A DNA stretch of 62,928 nt from Myxococcales bacterium. GTDB lineage: Bacteria; Myxococcota_A; Polyangia; Polyangiales; Polyangiaceae. Positions 56,415-62,928 of this stretch are shown one piece after another; position 1 is the stretch's first letter, and each line of letters begins with the position of its first letter. A model generated the notes under the pieces. The model had not been told where the DNA came from, ran no database searches, and saw only the letters and a list, made by a program, of their open reading frames with translations. Position numbers and translations under genes: made by a program. The stretch is taken from positions 1 through 62,928 of the forward strand of contig CANJCO010000026.1 in the NCBI GenBank assembly GCA_947473045.1, written 5' to 3'.

Positions 56415-57016
56415 GTGGGCGCGCGAACGTGCGCGCCGTGACGCTGCCGCTCGGCCTTGCCGCGGTTATGGTTCTGCTGTCGTGCGCCTCGTCGCGCTCC
56501 TGGAAGTGGGCGGAGGACTGCCCAGCGGAGCGCGCGGCCGACGACTACGCGATCGCGGCGTCGGATCTGCTCGGCGTACGCGTATACGGACAGGAGCCCC
56601 TGACAACACGCTCCCGGGTTCGCAGCGACGGCCGAATCTCGATGCCGCTCATCGGTGACGTCATGGTGAGGGGCATGACCCCCGCGCGTGTGGCGGCGGC
56701 GATCGCTGCGAGGTTGCGCGAATATGTCGTATCTCCCATGGTCACAGTCACCGTCGAAGAGAGCGCACCCTCGTCGATCTCAGTACTCGGTGAGGTCGCG
56801 CGACCTGGCATTTACCCGCTCGACAGCGCAGCGGCCGTATTGCCTGCGCTCGCGGCGGCGGGAGGTCTGACGCAGTTCGCCGGGCCCAGCGAGATTTACG
56901 TGGTGCGGGCGGAGCCGCCTCTGCGCGTGCGATTTAGTCTGGCGAAGCTCACCGAAGCAGGCAGCCCCGCCGCGACCTTCCGACTTCGTCGTGGCGACGT
57001 AGTCGTCGTGGAGTAG
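56411..57016 (+). CDS. polysaccharide export lipoprotein (OPX/Wza family, short form)
   Basis: 201 residues. A lipoprotein signal (GLAAVMVLLSCAS) precedes a Poly_export domain (YAIAASDLLGVRVYGQEPLT, VRSDGRISMPLIGDV, RGMTPARVAAAIAARL) and one SLBB-like domain (ISVLGEVARPGIYPLDSAAA). It lacks the extra domains and C-terminal amphipathic helix with which E. coli Wza crosses the outer membrane. Such short OPX proteins are known to need a partner outer-membrane barrel, and the next gene fits that role. Confidence 0.9.
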   Translation: MSGRANVRAVTLPLGLAAVMVLLSCASSRSWKWAEDCPAERAADDYAIAASDLLGVRVYGQEPLTTRSRVRSDGRISMPLIGDVMVRGMTPARVAAAIAARLREYVVSPMVTVTVEESAPSSISVLGEVARPGIYPLDSAAAVLPALAAAGGLTQFAGPSEIYVVRAEPPLRVRFSLAKLTEAGSPAATFRLRRGDVVVVE

Positions 57017-57020
57017 TCCG

Positions 57021-58193
57021 GTGATTTTCGCAATGGGACTCGCCGCCGCGCTCACGGGGGCCGTGTCGCTGGCCGATCGCACAGAGCTTCGGGTGCGCTC
57101 TCCCGGCGCCGATGACAGCCAGCCCTCGGCCGATGCGGAGACCGTGGTGACAGCGCGCGTGACCTTGGAGAGCCATACCACGTCCCTCGACGTGTCGTAC
57201 ACGCCGCGACTTACTTTATGGGATGCCAACACGAGCGCGCGGGCGGTCGTGTTGATGAACGCGGGGGAGGTACGAGGGCGATGGAGCTCGCGGGGAGTCA
57301 CGCTCGCGCTTGCAGAGAGTGCTCGCTACGGACAGGTCAATATCGCCAGTGTCGCGCTGACCCCGGTCGACGGTCAGCCCGGCCGGGTCGATGTGGTACC
57401 GATCGCACAGGCGCTCGCCTACGAGCAGACAGAAACAAGCCTCGTCGCGCGGGTCGAACGAGCACGTTGGGTCCTCGGGTCCACGGTGAGCTACCAGGTC
57501 TCCGGGGGCGCCGATTCGGCAGCGAGGGCGCTACTTCCACTGCAGTACGGCCCGAGCGGGGAGCTGCGTGCGGCGTATGCCGCGACGAGGCGCACGCAGG
57601 TCATCACCGCCGCTACCGGCTCGGAGACCGCATTTTCGACCGGGTCGGAGATCGTACTTGTGGACCTCACGCAGGGTGTTCGAACGCAGTGGTCGGCCGG
57701 GACGGAGACGGGGCTGACGCTGGGCGCGAGCGCTGCGCGCGTTCGCGTCGCAGCCGATGCTGAGCACAAGTTCACTCCGTATCCCGTCGCCGAAATGCAG
57801 GCCGCGCGCGCTTCGCCTGCCCTCGGTGGGCGGCTTACGCTGCGAGCCGCCTTGCGGCTGGCGCCCGTTGTAAACAGGCTCGTGGGACAGGTCGACGAGC
57901 GGCTCCAGGCCGTCGTCGCCGGCGGTTGGACCAAGCGCAAGTGGACCGTCTCCGCCTACGCAAACGCCCAGCAAAGCGTGCCGCCGGGCGCGAGCGGCGC
58001 CGTGCAACTCCTCGTTGGCGAGGTGGGCTGCGCCTACGCCGTCTCGCCCGCGGTGACGCTCGATGCCGGCGCCCGAATGCTCGCCCAGCGCGCCTACCAA
58101 ACAGCCGACCCCGCAGCGACGACTGCGGCGACGTTCTTGCAATTCATCGCGTTCGCCGGCCTGACCGTGCGCGCACCCACCTCCCACTTTTAG
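57021..58193 (+). CDS. probable outer-membrane beta-barrel partner of the OPX protein
   Basis: 390 residues, GTG start with a short hydrophobic N-terminus (IFAMGLAAALTGAVSLA). The remainder is many amphipathic strands with alternating residues (VVTARVTLESHTTSLDVSYT, VARVERARWVLGSTVSYQVS, RLTLRAALRLAPVVNRLVGQ) and it ends in Phe (RAPTSHF), typical of barrels. It begins 5 bp after the OPX gene. In Myxococcus, beta-barrel porins (the WzpX/EpsX type) are required with short OPX proteins; homology is suggested by location and strand pattern, not a motif. Confidence 0.7.
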   Translation: MIFAMGLAAALTGAVSLADRTELRVRSPGADDSQPSADAETVVTARVTLESHTTSLDVSYTPRLTLWDANTSARAVVLMNAGEVRGRWSSRGVTLALAESARYGQVNIASVALTPVDGQPGRVDVVPIAQALAYEQTETSLVARVERARWVLGSTVSYQVSGGADSAARALLPLQYGPSGELRAAYAATRRTQVITAATGSETAFSTGSEIVLVDLTQGVRTQWSAGTETGLTLGASAARVRVAADAEHKFTPYPVAEMQAARASPALGGRLTLRAALRLAPVVNRLVGQVDERLQAVVAGGWTKRKWTVSAYANAQQSVPPGASGAVQLLVGEVGCAYAVSPAVTLDAGARMLAQRAYQTADPAATTAATFLQFIAFAGLTVRAPTSHF

Positions 58194-58203
58194 GATTTCA
58201 AGG

Positions 58204-58701
58204 ATGCTGGCTTCAAACTCGGTACGTGACAACGAGGAGCTGTGGATGCGCATGCAACGCGGCGCATGGCGAACGCTCGCAATCATCCCGGCGAGCGCGC
58301 TCGACTCGGCGGCCAGCTTCGCCTTCGCGCGGCTGCTCGTGCGATGCGGCCAGAGCTTCGGGCAGGCCGTAGAGCTCGCGGACCTCCGCCAGATACGCAT
58401 GGCGCAGGTCGGCGCGCTTCTCGAGGTCGTCGACTGGCGGCTGCAGACGGGACCGAGGGTGATCCTCTCGACGCTGTCGCCCGAGGAGAATCCGGCTTCC
58501 GTCGCATTCGGTCGCGCGGCCGACGCGGCTGCGCTTTGCGTCACAGTGGGCGCAACTTCGCTGACAAAGGCCAGGGTCGCGGTCTCGAGGGTCGGGCGCG
58601 AGCGGTTCGTCGGCACGATCTCGCTCGCCGCCCACAAGGGCCCGGATACGCAGCGCGGCTTGCTGCAACTGGCCCCACGCCCGGACGAGCTCGCTCCTTG
58701 A
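58204..58701 (+). CDS. degenerate BY-kinase (CpsD/Wzc)-like protein
   Basis: 165 residues. The layout resembles the tyrosine-kinase domain of polysaccharide co-polymerases: an opening TLAIIPASALDSAASFAFAR, a middle LRQIRMAQVGALLEVVDWRL, and an end like the Walker B-to-C-terminal region (RVILSTLSPEEN, then DAAALCVTVGATSLTKARVA, RFVGTISL). The Gly-rich Walker A loop and Asp-rich Walker B are missing and there is no Tyr cluster. It is probably a non-catalytic relic acting as a regulator. Its last codons overlap the next gene (TTGA). Confidence 0.6.
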   Translation: MLASNSVRDNEELWMRMQRGAWRTLAIIPASALDSAASFAFARLLVRCGQSFGQAVELADLRQIRMAQVGALLEVVDWRLQTGPRVILSTLSPEENPASVAFGRAADAAALCVTVGATSLTKARVAVSRVGRERFVGTISLAAHKGPDTQRGLLQLAPRPDELAP

Positions 58702-59474
58702 GCGCCGCGCTCCCCGAGCGGCGACGCTTCGTCGGGCGGCTTCCCGTCGACGCGGTGACGTTCGAAGAGGCTCTGCGCGTCATCTGCGCGCTGTCACGAG
58801 GCGGCAGCGGGGGCGCCGTATATACGCCAAACGTCGACCACGTTGTGATGGCCGAAGACGACGAAGCGCTGCGCTGCGCCTATGCACGCGCTGAGCTGTG
58901 CCTCGCCGATGGCGTGCCCGTGGTGTGGGCTTCGCGACTCTCGGGAGACGGAGTTCCCGAGAAAATCTCGGGCGCCGACCTGATGCCGAGGCTCATGGCC
59001 GAGGCCGAGCGCGTCGGCCTGTCGGTCTATCTTCTCGGAGGCGCGGTTGGCGTCGCCGATCGTGCCGCGCAGTCGCTGCTGGCAAGGCACCCTCGTCTCC
59101 GCATTTCTGGAGTGGCATGTCCGGCGGTCAACATGTCCGAATCGCGAGCGTCGAGAGTGCCGATTATAGAAGCGATTCGTGCGGCTGATCCTGACTTGGT
59201 ATTTGTGTGTATGGGAGCGCCAAAGCAGGAGCTGTTCATCGCCGAGTCGAGGAGCGCCCTGCCGCGGCAGATCATGCTCGGCGTGGGCGCCGCGCTCGAT
59301 TTCGAGGCCGGGACGGCGTCGCGCGCGCCCGCGTGGGCGTCGGCAGCCGGACTCGAGTGGGCCCACCGACTGCTGCACGATCCAGCGCGACTGTGGCGGA
59401 GGTATCTCCTTCGCGACCCGCGCTTCGCGGCCGTCGTGCTCCGTGACTGGCAGGTTGCAAGGAGCTCGTCATGA
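58698..59474 (+). CDS. WecG/TagA/CpsF-family glycosyltransferase (GT26)
   Basis: 258 residues. Adds a sugar to the lipid-linked intermediate. Family motifs: GRLPVDAVTFEEALRVI, VYTPNVDHVVMAEDDEALRC, LCLADGVPVVWASRLSGDGV, KISGADLMPRLMAEAERVGL, YLLGGAVGVADRAAQSL, and FVCMGAPKQELFI with the C-terminal VGAALDFEAGTASRAPAWAS. The start is TTG 58698, which overlaps the previous stop (TTGA) and matches the beginning of family homology. The stop overlaps the flippase start (ATGA). Confidence 0.92.
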   Translation: MSAALPERRRFVGRLPVDAVTFEEALRVICALSRGGSGGAVYTPNVDHVVMAEDDEALRCAYARAELCLADGVPVVWASRLSGDGVPEKISGADLMPRLMAEAERVGLSVYLLGGAVGVADRAAQSLLARHPRLRISGVACPAVNMSESRASRVPIIEAIRAADPDLVFVCMGAPKQELFIAESRSALPRQIMLGVGAALDFEAGTASRAPAWASAAGLEWAHRLLHDPARLWRRYLLRDPRFAAVVLRDWQVARSSS

Positions 59475-60982
59475 GCGCTCGGCCGATGGACCCGACCGAC
59501 GCAGACGGCGCCGCAGAGACGAGGCGCGCAGTACGAAACGTGCTCACGCTCGGCGGATCGCTGATACTGACGCTGGGCATTGCGATCGCGATGCGCGTGC
59601 TGCTTCCCAGGCACCTCGGGCCCGAGCGCTTCGGGGCGCTGACGTCTGCCGACGCGCTGACTACCGCGGCGTTCATCGTGCTGGAGCTCGGCGCCGACAT
59701 CTACGTGCGCAAACACGTTTCGGTTAGAGCAGGCCACGCGAGCGACTTCTTCGGTGGCGTGCTCGCCCTGCGCGTCATGGCGGCGGCGCTGGTCACCGGC
59801 GCGATGGCGCTGTTCATGGCCATCACGCACCGGCCCGCGGAGCTGCGCGCGCTCGTCTACCTGCTGTCGGCCGCGCAGCTGCTCATTCACATGAACGCGA
59901 CGCTTTCAGCTCTGCTCCACGCCAAGGGCGAGGTCAGCGCGATGTCGGCGCTCTCGGTAGTCGCAAAGCTGGTATGGGCCGCGATGACCCTCGCCGCGGT
60001 GCTGGCCGCCGCGCCTCTGTGGACGTTTGCGCTGGCGGCGCTCGCCTCCGAGTCGCTGCGGTCGGTCGTCCTGCTCGGGCTTGCCCGCCGTCACCTCGGA
60101 CTCATCGTTCGACTCGACCCGCGGGCGACCCGCCTGATGGTCGTTTCAAGCCTTCCATACTATTTGAACACGTTCGCGACCACGGCCTACGGAAAGCTGG
60201 ACATCACACTTTTGTCGCTGCGAGCCGGAACCCGCGAGGTTGGTTGGTACGCCGCTGCGGCGGCAGTGGCCGGACTCACCCTGCTCCTCGCCCCGCTGCT
60301 GGGATGGGTGCTGATGCCGACCTTCGCTCGCGCCGCCGCGCAGTCGCGCGACGCGCTGCTGTCGCGCATTCGGGGAGCGACCATGCAAGTGCTGACCCTC
60401 GCGATCCCCGCTTCGTTTCTCGTGGCGCTCGGCGCCGACCGCTGGGTGAGTATGCTGTTTGGCGCAGCGTTCGCCCCGGCCGCCCTGTCGCTCCGCATCC
60501 TGGCCGTGACGTTTGTGCTGACCTACCTCAACATTCTTTATGCCATTACGCTGACGATACTCGACCGACCGTGGACGCTCACGCTCATCTCGGGCTGCGG
60601 GCTCGTGGTGAACGTCGCCCTGAATCTCGGTCTGGTGCCACAAACCCTGCGGCTCCTCGGCGACGGGGGCGGCGGCGCCGGCTGCGCGATGGCCACGCTC
60701 GGCACCGAGCTGTTCGTCACCACGGCGATGCTGACGGTAGTAGGTCGCGAAGCCTTTGATCGGGATACTGCCATCATGGTCGCGAAGCATTTGGCCGCGA
60801 CAGCGGCTGCGCTCGGGCTGGGGCAGGTCACAGGCGCGACCGGGATGGCCCGACTGCTCATCGTGTCCGGAGCCTACGTCGCACTGGTCATGGGCACGGG
60901 CGCCGTTCGGCTGGGCACCATGACGAGCGCGGTGGTCGACGCAGTGAGGGCGCGCAGCCCGCTTTCCGCTCAGCGGCGGTAG
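59471..60982 (+). CDS. polysaccharide flippase (Wzx-like, MOP superfamily)
   Basis: 503 residues with about 12-14 membrane helices. Wzx flippases move lipid-linked repeat units across the inner membrane. The N-terminal GSLILTLGIAIAMRVLLPRH followed by LGPERFGALTSADALTTAAF is typical, as are YGKLDITLLSLRAGTREVGW and VSMLFGAAFAPAALSLRILA. Last gene of the operon. Its 3' end overlaps the convergent esterase gene by 13 bp. Polymerase and co-polymerase genes are not visible in the window. Confidence 0.9.
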   Translation: MSARPMDPTDADGAAETRRAVRNVLTLGGSLILTLGIAIAMRVLLPRHLGPERFGALTSADALTTAAFIVLELGADIYVRKHVSVRAGHASDFFGGVLALRVMAAALVTGAMALFMAITHRPAELRALVYLLSAAQLLIHMNATLSALLHAKGEVSAMSALSVVAKLVWAAMTLAAVLAAAPLWTFALAALASESLRSVVLLGLARRHLGLIVRLDPRATRLMVVSSLPYYLNTFATTAYGKLDITLLSLRAGTREVGWYAAAAAVAGLTLLLAPLLGWVLMPTFARAAAQSRDALLSRIRGATMQVLTLAIPASFLVALGADRWVSMLFGAAFAPAALSLRILAVTFVLTYLNILYAITLTILDRPWTLTLISGCGLVVNVALNLGLVPQTLRLLGDGGGGAGCAMATLGTELFVTTAMLTVVGREAFDRDTAIMVAKHLAATAAALGLGQVTGATGMARLLIVSGAYVALVMGTGAVRLGTMTSAVVDAVRARSPLSAQRR

Positions 60983-62133
60983 AGCGGGGCGGCGGCCTCG
61001 GCCCAGAGTCGATTAATCGAAGCGATCCCGCGGTCGCCGGGATGAATGCCGTCGCGAAGCTCGTCGGGATGCGCCGCAAACCACGAATAGAGATCGGGCC
61101 CCCGAAGCAGAGAGTGACCAGCGCGAACCTGCTCAATCTGCGTATTGAAATCGGCAATGTGCCGATGATGCCCATCGGACGAGAACGGGATCGTCGCGAT
61201 CATGACGATCCTGGAAGAGCGCTCGAGCCGCGTGACCATCGACTCGAGGTTCGCACGAAAGGCCGCCGGAACTTCCGAATCGCCGGCGGCGTCATTGGTT
61301 CCGAACGCGAGCGCCCACACGCGGGCGTCCTCGTTGCGCGCCAGCCACGAATCGAGCTTCGCGGCTCCGTCGCCGCTCATCGCGCCGCCCGTGCCCCCAC
61401 AGATCGTCGCCGGGTGGTACAGTGGATGCGAAGCGGCGATCAGCTCAGCGAATCGAGATTCCATTCGCGGCGACTGGCCACAGGCGAACGCGGTGATGCT
61501 GTCGCCGGCAAAAAACCAGGTGTCGCTCGCGCCGCGAGACGCGTCGTGCACTTCGAATTCGGTGAGCTGCACCCCGTTGGGACTCGGATCGGGCGTGGCG
61601 GTGATCACCATGCGAACCCACCTCTTGCCGCCGAACCCCAGCGCATGGAGCTGCGCGTGGACCCCGACGTGGGGCACGTCCGCCGCCTCCGTCCACGAAC
61701 CATCGTCGCCATTCGTCGAGTCAGAAGACGTCTCGAGCCGGTACGCTCCCGGACTTCCGTAGTCGGTCTCCTCGTAATTGAAGCTCCCCGACGCCCGCCA
61801 CGACACAACCACGCGCGACGGCCCGGTGCCAATGTCGACGGCCAGCCACGCCGGCTCCGCGTCGGTGGGCCTGCCGGCTGCCCACGAGGTGGAGTCGTCG
61901 CCGTCGATCGCGTTTCGCGGGGTCGCAAAGTGCGCGAGCGAGCGACCGAATACCGGCCGACCACGCGACAGCAGCCTGCCCGGAACCAGCAGTCCGTCCG
62001 CCGCATCGAAGGCGGGCAGGTCAGGCTGCGGCGCGAGCGTGGCGGAGACTCCGGCGGGGGCGCCGCGCGAACAGGCGAGCGAAGAGGCGCATGCCGCCGC
62101 TACCAAACAAGCCTGCGCCAGACGCGTCGTCAT
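60970..62133 (-). CDS. SGNH/GDSL-type esterase lipoprotein with F5/8C-like domain
   Basis: About 387 residues. A lipoprotein signal (ACLVAAACASSLAC) is followed by a discoidin-like carbohydrate-binding region (NAIDGDDSTSWAAGRPTDAE, PAWLAVDIGTGPSRVVVSWR) and an SGNH hydrolase: block I FFAGDSITAF, oxyanion Gly in ICGGTGGAMSG, block III FGTNDAAG, and DGIHPGD with the Asp-His pair. Such proteins deacetylate or hydrolyse polysaccharide esters, which fits the adjacent polysaccharide genes. ATG 62133 overlaps the acyltransferase stop (ATGA), so the two genes probably form an acyl-on/acyl-off pair. Confidence 0.88.
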   Translation of the reverse strand: MTTRLAQACLVAAACASSLACSRGAPAGVSATLAPQPDLPAFDAADGLLVPGRLLSRGRPVFGRSLAHFATPRNAIDGDDSTSWAAGRPTDAEPAWLAVDIGTGPSRVVVSWRASGSFNYEETDYGSPGAYRLETSSDSTNGDDGSWTEAADVPHVGVHAQLHALGFGGKRWVRMVITATPDPSPNGVQLTEFEVHDASRGASDTWFFAGDSITAFACGQSPRMESRFAELIAASHPLYHPATICGGTGGAMSGDGAAKLDSWLARNEDARVWALAFGTNDAAGDSEVPAAFRANLESMVTRLERSSRIVMIATIPFSSDGHHRHIADFNTQIEQVRAGHSLLRGPDLYSWFAAHPDELRDGIHPGDRGIASINRLWAEAAAPLYRR

Positions 62134-62928
62134 CGCGCCACCGAGGTCTGCGCGGCGCGCCCGGGTGCAAGGCGATCCTTGAGCGCGAGCAGTCGGCGCT
62201 CGAAGAACTCGAAGCTCGCTGCGGCGAGCAGAAGCGACGCGGAGGTGCCGGCCACCGCGAGCAGGAGCACCGCGGCGCTGTGCGAGCCGAGCGCGGCGCC
62301 GAGTCGAAACTCGGCTCGGGACTCGAACATGGCATACGCGACAATCCCGTGAAACGCATACAGCCCGTAGCTGTAGACGCCGAGAGCGCGCAGCGGTCGG
62401 CCGACGAGCACGCGACAGAGCCGTGACGATTGAGGCGCTGCGGCGCTGAGCAGCATCAGCGATGCAAACGCGATCGCGATCCACGTGCCGCGCGACGACA
62501 GGACGGCCGCGCGCGCGCCACCCGACATGCGCATCGCCGCGAGCGAAGTGCCGACGACCAGCGCGCAGCTGACCGCAAGCGCACGCGACGCGTGCCGGGC
62601 GAGCTCTCCGACGCCAACCTCTCGGACGGCGACGGCCAGACCGGCGCCGAGTGCGAGCGCATCGAGTCGCAGCGGCGTGAGCACAACCAGCGTCACATCG
62701 CTCGCGCCGAGCGCGGCGCACAGGCAGCGAAGGCCCGCGGACCCCAGCGCGACCGCCGCGCAGACGCGGAGCAGGCTGCCGCGCGAGCCCCACAGCACAA
62801 CAAGCGGCCACACAAGATAGAAGTGCTCCTCTACGGCCAGAGACCAGAAATGTGCGACGTAAGGCAGCGACCACGTCCCGCGCCCTGCGAGAAAGAGATT
62901 GGTGCCGTACGTCCATATCCACGACTGA
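62130..62928 (-). CDS. OafA-type membrane acyltransferase, 5' end beyond window
   Basis: The reading frame stays open to the right edge, so the N-terminal part is missing. The visible 265 residues include the family hallmark HFWSLAVEEHFYLVWPL just inside the edge, then several membrane helices (for example GTWIAIAFASLMLLSAAAPQ) and the typical GVYSYGLYAFHGIVAYAMF. Acyltransferase-3 proteins O-acylate surface polysaccharides. A GTG at 62813 is internal to the hallmark motif and is not the start. It is coupled by an ATGA overlap to the esterase lipoprotein. Confidence 0.9.
   Translation of the reverse strand, partial: QSWIWTYGTNLFLAGRGTWSLPYVAHFWSLAVEEHFYLVWPLVVLWGSRGSLLRVCAAVALGSAGLRCLCAALGASDVTLVVLTPLRLDALALGAGLAVAVREVGVGELARHASRALAVSCALVVGTSLAAMRMSGGARAAVLSSRGTWIAIAFASLMLLSAAAPQSSRLCRVLVGRPLRALGVYSYGLYAFHGIVAYAMFESRAEFRLGAALGSHSAAVLLLAVAGTSASLLLAAASFEFFERRLLALKDRLAPGRAAQTSVAR

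Noticed and set aside
62134-62922. Upstream extension of the SGNH esterase frame to 62922
   Set aside because: Arg/Ala filler that overlaps the acyltransferase in another frame; the lipoprotein signal at 62133 is the real start.

Overview
The window is GC-rich bacterial chromosome. Gene content suggests a myxobacterium, probably of the Polyangia (Myxococcota): a eukaryotic-like Ser/Thr kinase, a Cys-rich FG-GAP lipoprotein, a TonB receptor with a Pro-rich periplasmic spacer, a large T6SS locus, a myxobacterial-type polysaccharide export pair and sigma-54-type promoters. The lineage is an inference from gene content; there is no rRNA. I see no insertion sequences, integrases, CRISPR arrays or replication origins.

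Layout. (1) 1-11.0 kb: edge of a class I lanthipeptide locus. It holds a partial precursor peptide gene behind a near-consensus sigma-54 site, a full-length divergent LanB dehydratase, and an opposite-strand export operon (Ser/Thr kinase - HlyD adaptor - C39-peptidase ABC transporter - second ABC transporter) joined by stop/start overlaps. No LanC lies in the window. (2) 11-21.2 kb: ordinary chromosome, with an MMPL/RND transporter, a glycosyltransferase fragment, rpiA, a glycine-oxidase-like gene, small membrane proteins, a DUF1624-type membrane protein without a usable standard start codon, rplS, a Bcp peroxiredoxin, rpsT, a response regulator and tRNA-Glu. (3) 21.4-26.4 kb: an FG-GAP lipoprotein and a TonB-dependent receptor. 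(4) 26.4-52.2 kb: a complete but unusual type VI secretion locus. TssA, B, C, E, F, G, H, J, K, L and M are recognisable. The spike is split among a VgrG with a helix-rich tail of about 800 residues, a separate repetitive beta protein and a PAAR-like protein. The canonical Hcp is replaced by two homologous proteins flanking tssBC. An adenylation-enzyme-like protein lacking its catalytic motifs, a lytic transglycosylase and two unknown proteins are embedded. (5) 52.4-54.3 kb: glucose-6-phosphate dehydrogenase fused to a cyclic-nucleotide-binding domain. (6) 54.6-61.0 kb: a polysaccharide operon behind a second near-consensus sigma-54 site: sugar phosphotransferase, receiver lacking its phospho-acceptor, short OPX lipoprotein, probable outer-membrane barrel, degenerate BY-kinase-like protein, TagA/WecG-type glycosyltransferase and flippase. 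(7) 61-62.9 kb: a convergent SGNH esterase lipoprotein and an OafA-type acyltransferase cut by the window edge.

How the parts work together. The kinase/export operon probably matures and exports the LanB-modified peptide through an inner-membrane transporter pair and a periplasmic adaptor. The T6SS genes form two blocks around a short divergent region at 40.1-40.2 kb that holds a small possible DNA-binding protein gene. The tube1-tssB-tssC-tube2 operon ends in a clear terminator. The polysaccharide operon supplies the initiating transferase, flippase and outer-membrane export parts, but no polymerase or co-polymerase is visible here.
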